Below the pieces are notes generated by a model. It worked only from the letters and a program-made list of their open reading frames with translations. It did no database searches and was not told where the DNA came from. Of a DNA stretch of 64,000 nucleotides, positions 46,201 to 56,294 are shown piece by piece. Source of the DNA: Crossaster papposus (taxonomy: Eukaryota; Echinodermata; Asteroidea; Velatida; Solasteridae); the NCBI GenBank assembly GCA_037893245.1, contig JBAIAA010000414.1:558001-622000 (forward strand). The letters run 5' to 3'. Each line of letters starts with the position of its first letter. Positions within the stretch are counted from its first letter, which is position 1. A program made the translations under genes and the position numbers.

Positions 46201-49200
46201 CCAGGAAATCATAGAATTGATTGACCGTGAGGCTGACCTCTTGATGCGAGGGGTCAAGGAGACCAACCTAGAAGGTTTACGTAAACGCATCGCGACGCTG
46301 TTTCTTCAGTACGTCAAGACGCCCACGTTTAACGCTGAGGCTGCCAGGCTGCTCAAAGTGAGTAGGGACTAACGCTTGTGTCACCACGTATATGGTCTGG
46401 ACACATTACATGTGCGCACAGGCTCCTATGTGTAAAGTGCATACACGCAAAGTACACACAACTTATTTTCAGGCATGCAACCTTTCCTGGTTTCAGCTGA
46501 TTTCCTCATTTCACTTCACACTATATGCCGATAAAAATGGAAAAACACGGTAAAAAGTCTTGTACAGATTGGAATTTCCTTTTTTTTAATTGTATTTCTT
46601 CCAAGTTGCGTGCCTGTAATTTTAAATGTGCACAAAATATTTTTGGATTTGTTTTTATATAAAGTTAGGGTTTTTTAAAAGAGGGGGGAGGTGGTTGGGG
46701 AGAGGGGTGTACATGTTTGTTTTTTTTATTTTTAAAGTTTGTTTATTTGGGTGGGGGGGGGGGGGGCTTGAAATCAAGAAAGAAACAAGCAAATTTTGAA
46801 CTAGAGATCTCATCCCTTCACAATAACAACTTTTTATTTCAACATTTTGTTTATTTTAATCACAAAATCTATTTTTTCTCTCAATTCATCCATCTCCGTC
46901 TTGCAGGTACCTCAGGACCCGTCTTCCCTTCGCAAGAACATCTACTTCTGTCCTAGCTGCAACAGCTACCTACCCTCCACCGAGTTCCCACTGGCGTCCA
47001 ATTCCCACAACGTGGGTCGCTGCCGACGCTGTCAGAAGATGGACAATGATGCCAGGGCGCGTCATGATTACAGCATCTATCGTTACATGCTCAAGTCACT
47101 GCGCCGATACGAGGAAGCTAAGAATGACGGCTCACGCATTGCATTCCTGATGCAGGTATTGCAATCAGAGTTATGTGCAAAACCAAAACAAATTCGGTTT
47201 GGGTCAGGCCTGTTTTTCCATCATTTCAGTCGGGTCGGGTCAGTTTGTGATTTCCGGGTCGGTTTCGGTTTTACCTTTGTGGTCGGGATCGGTTAAGCTT
47301 TGCTGTGAAATTATTTTTTTTTAAATGAATCGAACAAAATGAAACAAAAAATTTTCTTTTTTACAGCTTCAGATTACAGCAAAATTTACATTTTGGTTGC
47401 GGCACATCAAAATATGAAAAAGAAAAGTAGACCGGAATTGCGCGTACAAAAAGATACATTGTAATTCTTTACATACCCAGTTAACCAGTTCGTGCCGGTA
47501 TTATTTTAACATCACCGAGCCGAGGCGCGTTTTTTTTAAAACAAAACACGATCCGAGGCGGGTTCAGGCCGATAGTATTTGGAAGCACACCCACGCATTT
47601 CCAGCCTTGCTCGCTGCTGACAGAGCCTTGCTCATGGTGTGTTTATGCGTCATCCGTTTTGAATCGGGGGGAAAACTTTGCATTTATTTACGTCATCCAG
47701 CGCGAACTGGTTAAACAGGCGGATGTACGTTGCTTAATCGACTGATATTCATGTGATACTGGTAATTTAAAAGGCACAAAAAGGACAAATATTTGTGAAA
47801 TTTAGGATGGTTTGCTTGACTCAAACATTCGGTTGTTTTATTCGGGGGGGTTCGGGTTCGGTGTCCTTTTTGTTTGTTCGGGTCAGGTTGAAGAGTTCAG
47901 ATTGGTTTCAGTTCGGATTTGGTTTATATTTTTAATTTTTCGGATCGGTTTGATGCACATCATTAAATTGGAGAGACAATTTATCACTGTTTTCACAAAG
48001 AGGGAAAAGTCTGTCTGTGGAGTAAAACAATATTTTCGAGAAAATCGCATGTAAAGTTGGTCTTTTTTTTGGCATCATGCATTTCACTGTAATTTAGCAC
48101 TCTGTTTACCTAACACGAAAGAACACATGCTCTGAAAATGCTCTAAAAACCCACAAAAAAGGAATTAATTAAAACCGCTTAATTAGTAATGAAACATTTT
48201 CTTCGTGCATGTTGGCAGTTTTGCCCACCACAAAACGGCAATCAATGCCTTCTGAGAAAAGGAAGGTGTTGCACAGAAGGTCCATAACAAAATGGTTATA
48301 AGCAAACTCTTGTGACTGGTTATTAATCACATTTAACCCTAACCCCAAGTATAATTTACTAGGAATCCTACCCATCCTTGCAAAATTCTACACCATCATT
48401 AAACTGATGGACTATGATTTTGGAGGTACAGTAAGTATGCCTAACCCAGTGTAAAAGACAATCGGTTTTAAAGTCCAGTACCCATCCTAACAGATTAAAG
48501 TGCATTCAGATTTGTCAAGAGTAACATCCTTTTTGAAATTCAGCCTAGGTCTAATTTTCTATTTTCTTTTCTTTTTTCTGCGATCTGACTAGGAGGGTGA
48601 CTTGAGGTATCTCGTGGAGAACATCTGGAGTTCACAGAGTGCTCTGAGCGCCTGGAATGACATGTATGACCTGGTCTTGGTGCGTTGGGATAAAGACGAG
48701 GAATGGTCACCATGGAATTGCATCTTACTCACCAAGGATGAAGCCACTACGCATGTACAGATCGAAGAGCTGGAGAAGGTAGGCGATAGAAACAAAGACA
48801 GAGTTTCAAAATCGAAACGATTGAGGATTAAAGTAATATCTTTGTTGTTCCTGTGGCCCAAAGTGACCTGAAAAGCATAAGTTGGCCTTACACCCCAAAA
48901 AGAACTAATAGTTCTGCTTCCAGTTACCCTACCTGCCCTTTTGTCACCGCCCCTCTCCTAATTTTGTTTTTGGAGAAAAAAACACACCAAAACCATCAAT
49001 GACTACAAGCAGACACCTACACTATGATGTGCACCAATAAAATTGACCCCCAAAAAACAATTTTTTCTACAACAAAATTTCCTATCTACCCTATTTTCAA
49101 ATGTCATGTAATCGGAAGCAGAACTATTTTTGTTAGGCCTTGCTCGTTGACATCTAAAACCACGATATTTACAAATATTAACTCTGATATAATTTGTTCA

Positions 49201-49396
49201 GTAGCCTGAATGTGTCATTTTCTTCTTACAGGGTTACGGGCGTGTCTTCTGCCACAAAGTTAACACCAAGCACACCTTGGCTCGGAATTACTTCTCTCGT
49301 CTGCCCGGCATGGCGGAGCACATGAGACATAAAGCCAGCCAACCAAAGCCAGGAAACTCTATCGTGGCTCAGCCTGTCTTACCAACCAAAGCATAA
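37792..49396 (+). CDS. IQUB: IQ and ubiquitin-like domain-containing protein (11 exons, complete)
   Basis: Axonemal protein linked in animals to radial spoke 1 of motile cilia. Exons: 37792-38425, 39849-39983, 41843-42010, 42622-42950, 43516-43726, 44140-44315, 45264-45434, 46181-46357, 46907-47155, 48593-48778, 49232-49396. All are GT-AG and in phase, giving 866 codons plus stop (human IQUB is 791 aa). Order: Glu/Gln-rich tail (1-211), ubiquitin-like fold (~212-285), [20 protein letters not shown] block, IQ-like motif [14 protein letters not shown] (~425), [10 protein letters not shown] helix region, [15 protein letters not shown] block, paired CPSC/CRRC motif (exon 9), [20 protein letters not shown]. 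An in-frame TAA at 37783 precedes the ATG. The acceptor at 37769-37770 implies a separate 5' UTR exon. It diverges from the dynein gene. Confidence 0.94.
38906..39400. mobile_element. Harbinger-type MITE in IQUB intron 1
   Basis: Ends AGCCCAAGTC / GACTTGGGCT are flanked by TAA on both sides, the TWA target typical of PIF/Harbinger. The interior is full of short GTCGTGxG/TAGTCGCA motifs, many of them inverted. Confidence 0.65.
39429..39788. mobile_element. TTAA-type MITE copy in IQUB intron 1
   Basis: Starts AAGTAGAATACACCATTGG and ends TTGGTGTATCCTAGCTTAA. Same interior as the other copies. Confidence 0.82.
39849..39983 (+). CDS. IQUB: IQUB exon 2, ubiquitin-like fold (first half)
   Basis: Residues 212-257: [20 protein letters not shown] to QLVFMYDG, the beta-grasp start of the ubiquitin-like domain. 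Acceptor CTTTCAG, donor GTGAGT, phase 1 to 1. A TTAA-type MITE (39429-39788) ends 60 bp upstream. Confidence 0.88.
40892..41280. mobile_element. TTAA-type MITE copy in IQUB intron 2
   Basis: TTAA on both sides. The flanks are also inverted (CCAAATGTGCGTCT / AGACGCACATTTGG), so this copy landed in a pre-existing palindrome or carries longer ends. Confidence 0.85.
41537..41775. mobile_element. TTAACC MITE family copy
   Basis: TTAACCAGTTTGCGCCGG ... GGCGCGAACTGGTTAA, 67 bp before IQUB exon 3. Confidence 0.85.
41843..42010 (+). CDS. IQUB: IQUB exon 3, ubiquitin-like fold (second half)
   Basis: Residues 257-313: [20 protein letters not shown] closes the ubiquitin-like domain, then a proline-rich linker. 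Acceptor CTTTAG, donor GTCAGT, phase 1 to 1. Confidence 0.88.
42622..42950 (+). CDS. IQUB: IQUB exon 4
   Basis: Residues 313-422 with the IQUB hallmark [20 protein letters not shown], then FCRDTQT and [14 protein letters not shown]. It ends YHAIRLKK in phase 0. Confidence 0.95.
43516..43726 (+). CDS. IQUB: IQUB exon 5, IQ motif
   Basis: Residues 423-493. [16 protein letters not shown] is the IQ-type calmodulin/light-chain-binding helix. A basic, Glu-rich probable coiled coil follows ([20 protein letters not shown]). Donor GTATGT, phase 1. Confidence 0.93.
44140..44315 (+). CDS. IQUB: IQUB exon 6
   Basis: Residues 493-551 ([20 protein letters not shown] to IQNFLDK). Acceptor GATCAG, donor GTAAAC. 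The frame joins exactly to exon 5. Confidence 0.92.
44492..45213. mobile_element. TTAA-type MITE inserted inside another copy of itself
   Basis: Outer copy: 44492 to ~44776 and ~45127 to 45213. Its GTCAGTTAAACGATATTT block is split at TTAA by an inverted second copy (AGGTAGGATACACC...CTTACC, ~44777-45126) with TTAA kept on both sides. This shows directly that the family duplicates a TTAA target, as piggyBac elements do. Confidence 0.8.
45264..45434 (+). CDS. IQUB: IQUB exon 7
   Basis: Residues 552-608: [31 protein letters not shown] and [15 protein letters not shown]. 57 codons, phase 0. A nested pair of MITEs (44492-45213) sits just upstream in the intron. Confidence 0.94.
45890..46031. mobile_element. 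TTAACC MITE family, truncated copy
   Basis: Only the right half remains, ending GGCGCGAACTGGTTAA. Confidence 0.75.
46181..46357 (+). CDS. IQUB: IQUB exon 8
   Basis: Residues 609-667: [39 protein letters not shown]. 59 codons, phase 0, donor GTGAGT. Confidence 0.94.
46907..47155 (+). CDS. IQUB: IQUB exon 9, Cys-pair motif
   Basis: Residues 668-750. [14 protein letters not shown] and [10 protein letters not shown] form two CxxC pairs that probably bind zinc. The exon ends [10 protein letters not shown]. Phase 0. Confidence 0.94.
47481..47714. mobile_element. TTAACC MITE family copy inside another repeat
   Basis: Full-length copy that splits a CGGGTCGGTTTCGG-rich repeat (47180-47960). Confidence 0.85.
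48593..48778 (+). CDS. IQUB: IQUB exon 10
   Basis: Residues 751-812: [38 protein letters not shown]. 62 codons, phase 0, donor GTAGGC. Confidence 0.94.
49232..49396 (+). CDS. IQUB: IQUB exon 11 (stop codon)
   Basis: Residues 813-866: [20 protein letters not shown], a short basic tail, then TAA at 49394. No AATAAA is seen before the MITE at 49536. The first downstream AATAAA is at 49859. Confidence 0.92.
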   Translation, partial: GYGRVFCHKVNTKHTLARNYFSRLPGMAEHMRHKASQPKPGNSIVAQPVLPTKA

Positions 49397-49535
49397 ACTC
49401 ACAAACGATTCGCTGATCTTTTTTTAATACTGTCGTCAGATTTTACCAGGCGTAATAGGGGCACATTTTAAGGCACAGCTTAAAGCTGTAGTACACCTTT
49501 TGCAGCTATTCAAAAAGTAACCAACCAAAATACTG

Positions 49536-49776
49536 TTAACCAGTTCGCGCCCGGATTATATTAACATCACCGAGCCGAGGCGCTGGATAATTTTAACGAA
49601 ACTCGATCCGAGGCGGGTTCAGGCCGATAGTACCGGGAAGCACACCCACGCTTTTCCGGCCTTGCTTGCTGCTGACAGGCATTTCTGGCCTTGCTCACGA
49701 CGTGTTTATGCGTCATCCCTTTCAAATCTGGGAAAAACTTTGCAAGTATATACGTCCTCCGGCGCGAACTGGTTAA
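49536..49776. mobile_element. TTAACC MITE family copy downstream of IQUB
   Basis: TTAACCAGTTCGCGCCCGG ... GGCGCGAACTGGTTAA, 140 bp after the IQUB stop. Confidence 0.85.
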
Positions 49777-50218
49777 AAAGCATACTTCTTGTAAAGATAT
49801 TATTAGACACCAAACTCCCTGTGAAATTATTCCTTCTGGCATGCTGCTCTTTGGAAGAAAATAAAAGAATGTCACTGCCAACGATGCATTTCAGAGATGA
49901 ATTTTCATTAGAAGTTGGTTTGTAATCCGCGTATGGTGCGCGCAAGCGTTCGAAGGACAACACACGCGGTGCATGGGCGCTATTATTGGTCGATTAATTG
50001 CTAATTAAGCATGCGCCTCAGATACTGATTGTCCGTGGGCACAATTTGGGACTCCGCCAAATTTGATTTGAAATCTGAATCTTAGAAGATTGTTTTCTGG
50101 GAATACATAACAGTATTCACAGAGATGAATCAGGTTATTTTAGTCGAGCACCTTTCTTTAGATCTTGAGCACTGTTGCTGCTTCAAATGATAAAAGTGCA
50201 CCACCATAATGAACAGAT

Positions 50219-50620
50219 TTAAAGGCAGGACACACCTTTTGCAGATATCGAAAATCTTTACTACCGAATTATTAGGAAATATCTTACTTATTTGAAAGTA
50301 AATAATGGTTGTAGGCATCCAGCAAAAGGATTGCGCTAGATATCCTGTAATTGTTAAAATCGTTAAAATTGTTAAAAATCGAATGTTATAAAAATAAATT
50401 CACGATCGCTAGATGGCGATAGCGAAAAAAACAAGAACAACATAAGAACCACTGCCTTAAGCCGGTTAAAAACAAACGCCGTTTTTCTTGCTTTTCTCAG
50501 CATCCATGGTTGTAAAACTTTAGGCAGGTCAGTTAATCGATATTTACTATAAAATACAACCCCCTAAATCCAGCAGTTCATGATAATTCAAACAATTACC
50601 AATGGTGTATCCTACCTTAA
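50219..50620. mobile_element. TTAA-type MITE copy downstream of IQUB
   Basis: Left TTAAAGGCAGGACACACC, right GGTGTATCCTACCTTAA. Full-length. Confidence 0.82.
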
Positions 50621-51263
50621 ACAGATGACAAAAAAAGGTTTGCTTGTCTTTTGCTGTGCTAACTACTTATGGTCTCTGTGACATACATGAATATTCAGTA
50701 CAGTTGGCTGCACCATGAAAAAGGCCTAAAATCTACAGCAGGTGCATGGTTGTGTTTAAATTATAGTCAGATTTACATTTTGTGTTTTTAAATTTTCACA
50801 ATTTATTTTATAACTGGTAGAAATAGGAAAGATTTTGTTTATGCCCATGTTTACTTAAAACAAATTTAGTCGCGTCATCAGTTTCCTAAATTGTATTCAG
50901 CACAATTCTTGACCTGCAGAGATGGAAAGCCCTAGTTATAAAACAAAATATGAGGTGTCCAAATAAGTTCTCGTTATTTCATTAGCCAATTTTGAAGTTT
51001 CAAATCAATTTTTAAAGGGGAGTTTTCTTCAACATGTCCATCTGTTTAGAAAGACTGATGTTAGTGTATTTCAATACATAATTTATATATCCAGTATATG
51101 GCGTTTGGAGTGGCATGTGATAAAGTTTTGTAAATATTTATACATGTACTTAAACCCCAGAATTGTGACAGGGAACCAGACAATATGGTTTCTGCAAGTA
51201 AATATGAATGTTCAGTCATAACATTAGTCTGGTGCTTTCCAACTTCAATGGCCTACTTATTTA
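50621..51263. other. Intergenic, nothing recognised
   Basis: AT-rich, no ORF or repeat structure noted. Confidence 0.4.
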
Positions 51264-51455
51264 GGGTGCGTTCGTTTAGATCACACAAGTCGACACGGGT
51301 TACCCCAGGTCGTTCATTTAAGTGCGACGTCATACTCGGGGCTCACCCGGGTCAGGCACCACAGATCCTGCTCGGGAAGCAGATTCACTGGTGAAAGACG
51401 AAGAGTTGTAACAGGTCACTGATTTTTGTGACTCGAGTCGAATTGAATTATTTAA

Positions 51456-51637
51456 AATCGCGCCGGGATTATCGTAACATTTACCGAGCTGAGGCGCCGG
51501 TTCAGGCCGATGGTACCAAAAGCACACCCACGCATTTCCGGCCTTGTTTGTTGCGTGTTTATGCATCATCCGTTTTGAATTTCAGAAAAACTTTGCGTGT
51601 ACATGTATATATACGTCCTCTGGCGCAAACTGGTTGA
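51456..51637. mobile_element. TTAACC MITE family, shortened copy
   Basis: Left end trimmed to CGCGCCGGGATTA, right end GGCGCAAACTGGTT. Nested in the 51264-56034 element. Confidence 0.75.
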
Positions 51638-51861
51638 AGAAGTGACTCAACTCTAGTCAAGTCATTAGGTCAAGAAGGTCGAGTCAAGTCAATTTGAGTC
51701 GCAAATATTTGAATACTACACAATAAATAAACACATTACAGAAACACAAGGTGGAAGTCCACGACACGGTGTAAGTTTGGTGTATAATACAGGAAAGAAA
51801 ACAGTCAGCAACTGTATGTATACTACGAAGGCCCATTAGTGCCAGCAAAAAATATAATTCA

Positions 51862-51963
51862 AATCCGTTATTACGGATTAGCAATCCGTTATTACGGATT
51901 TGCAATCCGTTATTACGGATTTGCAACCCGTTATTACGGATTTGCAATCCGTTATTATGGATT
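51862..51963. repeat. Palindromic satellite array, 5 copies
   Basis: Five 21-bp units whose core is the 18-bp palindrome AATCCGTTATTACGGATT. The left subterminal array of the 3.58-kb transposon. Confidence 0.95.
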
Positions 51964-53989
51964 CACTCATCCCTAGAGGGCGCTATTTACTGGTCACTCT
52001 CAGAGCCGTAGATAGAGAGAGTTGCGACAACTACGGATTAGAAGCCATTTTGTTTCCACGTAACGCCGCGTGCGCTATCCCTGTTTTTGTACTACATGCA
52101 CTCGCTGCATGCGTTTTACGCACGACTTGGCTGATCAATCGTTGTCATTGAAAAACTGCTCATCAAAGTGACTCAAACATATAGAGCTAATTAACAAATT
52201 AAAAAGTTTCAGGCTACAAAAGTAATTTGGAAAGTCATTTTCGAAAGGAAGAACTATTTACCCAAGGAGCTGAAGCACTGATTTCGCGTTTTGTATTCTT
52301 TTGTTTTCTTCAAGATTTTTTTTTTTTTTAATGCCAAGAATGAAGTATACTGTATATGATTTATTGAAATACCAGGCCAAACAGAAATATATTTAGTCAC
52401 AACAAACAAAAGTAGTCAAAAGTACGACCCAGCTGGATGTTTTAATTTCTTAGATATTAAATTTTCAGAAAATATCTATAAACAAAGTGGCAAAAAGTCA
52501 ATTTTAAGTGTTTAAGTTTCAAGTTTGATTGTCATTTTAGTCTGGATTCATTTTCAAGTAGGTTAACACGTAAAAGTAAACTAATGAAATACATGTACAG
52601 TGAAAATCCATTTGTTCTAGTAAAAAAAACAACTTGAATTTTGAATCTTTGGCTATTATTTCAAGACAAAGGATTTCTTTCTTCAGAAGTTCAGAGTGTA
52701 CTGTTCCTCAGGCGACACATCATTTCTAATACTGCTTGTTTGGAATGAACACGCATGTTTTTACAAATCCAAGCTCATTATACAGCCACTCAAGTCAAAG
52801 CAGTTCATTTTGATCTGGCTAGGTCAACAATATTTGTTTGTCTTTCAACTTATTGGGGCAAGTGTTCATGACAAATCTTGATCCATGATCGCAGCAATTG
52901 ATTTGAACCAGTAACATCAGTGTACATGTACTTCAAGTACCAGCAGCATAACTTGTGTTGAATTTGTAGGGGGGGGGGGGGGGGGCACCTTCTAAATTTG
53001 AAAGGGAGGGGGGGGGGGGGTGGTATAGTTACACCACTGCCGAGTACAAGCGGACCTGCTGCATGAAGGCAGTGTCAGCCCAAACTGCTTTGCAAGAGTA
53101 GCCAAAAAGTTAATAAAACTAACACAACAAAAGTAAAGGTACATGTGAAACAATGCTTCTACTGCATGTATAATTTTTAATTTAATTTTAACAATTTACT
53201 TTTCTTTTTACAAATGTCATGGCACAAACTGCAATATGACGAGGAAAAGGATTTCTCATTCCTAAACAGTGTTCTCCAACTTTCCAAAGTCAAGTGCCCT
53301 TTGTGGAAAGGCCGTGGCTATTTTTACGTGACCGTAAACCTACGTACTTTTGCTATTTTTATGCCTGGCGAGTTCTGGTTGTGCATGCGCAGTCCCTAGT
53401 TAATTGTATACAGTTCCTAGTATTTCGTATACAAGACCTTTATACCTTTTTCTATAAGACCCTATCTAGATGAGATTATTAACCAATAATTTTGGTTAAA
53501 TTTTGGTATAAATCGTGTATACGAAAAAACTAGGGACTGTATACAATTAACTAGGGATTGCATCCATTTATTTTGGTGAATTATGGCTGTCAACCGTCGT
53601 TGGCCTTCATATGTTCTGCGCGTATTGAGTTTCCCTTGTCTGTGTCGGGAACCAGTTATATCACGTTCACGTAATAGCCACTTTGTTGTGGAAATCCTTG
53701 TGATAAGCTAGTTGTAAAGACTTGCAGGAACTTCAACTTTCTGTCAGCCTGTTGAGGCTTTCCTTGCCGTCAAGGAAAGTTCTCCTACATAAAGGGAAAG
53801 AAAGGGTGTTGTTAATACTAAATTTGAAAAGTGTAATCATTTGAACAGACACAACTATATAAGGCATGCTTATACAAAATAAAAAAAATGTAAAAGCAGT
53901 GTACATGCAATCCAGTTGGGCATACGGGTACATGTATTTTAAGCCAGAACATTTGTATTTTCTGGTGCCATACAAATCAGAATACAGGT

Positions 53990-54592
53990 CAACTCGTACG
54001 CAAGCCAACTCGTATGCGAACCAACTCGTACGCGGTCCAACTCGTACGCGTGCCAAATATTTTGTTGTTATCTTAAAAATACTAATCAAACGAAAACATT
54101 AGTCTAAAAATATCTATTATTATACGATTATCTACGATGATTACGAAATTAAAACCAAGATGTTTTTACACTAATGGAATGCCTTTGTAAAAAGAAAAGT
54201 CTTAAGCAATAGTCTTCTTAAAAACCGAAAGAGATGAGACTGTACAGACTGAATCGCATGCAACTTGTGCATTGTTACATTTAATGGAAATATAATAAAT
54301 TGTTGACGAAAATGTATACAAGGCTAAAGCCCAAGGTTTAATAATGCCAAAAAGGTTCATAATGCCTAACAAGTACTAACACTAACATCGTGTATTCTTT
54401 GTAATTTTGGTCTGTGCATTTGTTGATGTTTCCCGAGAAATAAAATAGAGAATAGAGAATAGATTCGCCTTGGATGCCCAAAGTATCTGCCTTTTTAATT
54501 GATCAACACAACCCAGTCCCGTACCCGTGAACCACATTTTTAAACCGCGTACGAGTTGGTTGGTGTACGAGTTGTACCGCGTACGAGTTGGC
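53990..54592. repeat. Element bounded by inverted CAACTCGTACGC arrays
   Basis: About four CAACTCGTACGCG-like copies at 53990-54053 (15-16 bp period), and three inverted copies CGCGTACGAGTTGG at 54546-54592. No ORF lies between them. It is a second, unrelated example of subterminal short arrays in inverted orientation, nested within the 3.58-kb element. Confidence 0.65.
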
Positions 54593-54920
54593 ACCATTCG
54601 CACGTTACAAGTCACGTAAAATCGCAAATATTTTCGCGAAATCTTTGCCAAATTGCTTAGGCTTTCACAACTCATCGTGCTCACAAAATCTAGAACTTGC
54701 ATTCAACTTGCCTTCCAGTGTTTTCTTCCGAGTAGAATGGCTGTGAACCTTGTTGTATTGGTGTACTGTTACAGACAATTTTACACCCAAACAAAATACA
54801 TACACGCCGGAAACGCTAAACACCGCGGCACTGCACTTTGGAACCAAAATGGCTCCATACACCACGTGACCTAGCCGTTTTGAGTCTGTCATGTCGCAAC
54901 TCTCTCTATCTACGGCTCTG

Positions 54921-55255
54921 GTCACTCTGCATCCCTAGAGTGCGGTGTGGTGGTACGTACGTACATGTTTTCAACGTGATTGAGTGACCGAAGAGCTATT
55001 GTGATTATGAATCCGTAATAACGGATTGCTAATCCGTAATAACGGATTGCTAATCCGTAATAACAGATTGCTAATCCGTAATAACGGATTACGAATCCGT
55101 AATAACGGATTGTGAATCCGTAATAACGGATTGCGAATCCGTAATAACGGATTTGAATTATATTTTTTGCTGGCACTAATGGGCCTTCGTACTCAATCAC
55201 GTTGAACACGTGTACGTACCACGTACCACACCGCACTCCAGGGATGCAGAGTGAC
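54921..55255. repeat. Nested inverted repeat around the 7-copy array
   Basis: The left arm GTCACTCTGCATCCCTAG...GCGGTGTGGTGGTACGTACG...CAACGTGATTGAGT is matched by the complementary right arm ending GGATGCAGAGTGAC at 55255. It splits the outer element's right subterminal block, so it looks like a later insertion of a related element into the parent. Confidence 0.7.
55010..55154. repeat. Palindromic satellite array, 7 copies
   Basis: Seven 21-bp units of the same palindrome starting at 55010, 55031, 55052, 55073, 55094, 55115 and 55136. They form the loop of a nested inverted repeat (54921-55255), and the array is followed by its own copy of the GCTGGCACTAATGGGCCTTC terminus. Confidence 0.95.
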
Positions 55256-55284
55256 CAGTAAATAGCGCCCTCTAGGGATGAGTG

Positions 55285-55366
55285 AATCCGTAATAACGGA
55301 TTGCAAATCCGTAATAACGGATTGCTAATCCGTAATAACGGATTGCGAATCCGTAATAACGGATTT
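55285..55366. repeat. Palindromic satellite array, 4 copies
   Basis: Four 21-bp units starting at 55285, 55306, 55327 and 55348. The right subterminal array of the 3.58-kb transposon. Confidence 0.95.
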
Positions 55367-56294
55367 GAATTATATTTTTTGCTGGCGCTAATGGGCCTTC
55401 GTAGTATACTATGTTATTGTGTATTTATGTATATAAATATTCGTGAACATAAACTGGCACTGGTGTCTGTTTTGCTCTTATTTGGGGGACTCAAGTCTTG
55501 TTAGACTAATTCACTCGAGTCGGGTCAAGTCATTCTGATGAGGTACTTATAATTAAGTCGAGTCATTTGACTGCAGTGATTCGAGTTATGTCATTTACCC
55601 ATTTGCCAAAAAAATGTGACTCAAGTCCAAGTCAAGGAATTGACTCGGGTCATTACAACTCGGGGAAGACGTCACACGCATGCATTGTTCGGTCCAAAGC
55701 AACGAACAAATATGGCGGCCGGACAGTGGATACGTTAAATTAACTTGATTAGAGGTCTAAACATAATTATTCATTGAGCTCATTTTGACTCTAGAAGCTG
55801 ATATTTCAGCCCAACGTTGTTAGTTGTTTGTGACTGACAGAAAGCAGTAAATTAAATATGCAAGGAAGCCTCAGTCCGATAATGACATGTTGTCAATGGA
55901 TACGGCTACGAGCATTGAGCACCACGTGTAGATTATAATGGCTCAGGTTTGAGCGTTTGTTTATAGCACGGCTCTCGTGGCTAACCTGACTGACTTTACC
56001 CGTGTCGACTCGGGTGAGCTGAACGAACACACCCATAGAAGTCGATTATTAATGCACAGATAGATCAAGGCCCTTCATAACAAACTAGCGGATGCAATCG
56101 TAACTAAATTTTTATTTTTTTTTGCTTTTTTGGCAAATCTGTTTCTTGAGACTTGGAGTAATTAAATATTAAACAATAATTATCTCTACGAAAACACCCT
56201 AAACGTATCGCTATTATGCAAAACATAACGTTCATGTAGAAAAAGTGACAACAATGTTTCACCAAGGTTTATCACGCCCACTAGGGGTCAACAT

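Larger units (their letters stand above)
51824..55403. mobile_element. 3.58-kb TIR transposon with palindromic-satellite subterminal arrays
   Basis: The ends are TACGAAGGCCCATTAG and its complement, flanked by GTATAC on both sides (51818-51823, 55404-55409), consistent with a 6-bp duplication although that hexamer is itself a palindrome. Just inside each end lies the shared AGCAAAAAATATAATTCAAA, then an array of the palindrome AATCCGTAATAACGGATT at 21-bp period, then a GAGGGCGCTATTTACTGGTC block and a GTAGATAGAGAGAGTTGCGA block. No transposase ORF is visible. Confidence 0.75.
51264..56034. mobile_element. Outer transposon with GGGTGCGTTCGTTTAG-like ends, filled with nested insertions
   Basis: The left end (51264, GGGTGCGTTCGTT) and right end (to 56034, AACGAACACACCC) are inverted over ~40 bp, including the shared GTCGACACGGGT. 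GAGTCAAGTCA-type sequence is found inside both ends. The interior holds a TTAACC-type MITE (51456-51637) and a second transposon (51824-55403). No transposase was seen, and no clear target duplication. Confidence 0.6.

Noticed and set aside
55010-55154. CRISPR-like array of 21-bp repeats
   Set aside because: Repeats are contiguous palindromes with no spacers, in a eukaryotic transposon.
51862-55366. Repeat protein reading (QIRNNGL / IRYYGF units)
   Set aside because: Frame arises trivially from the 21-bp (7-codon) DNA repeat and is open on both strands.
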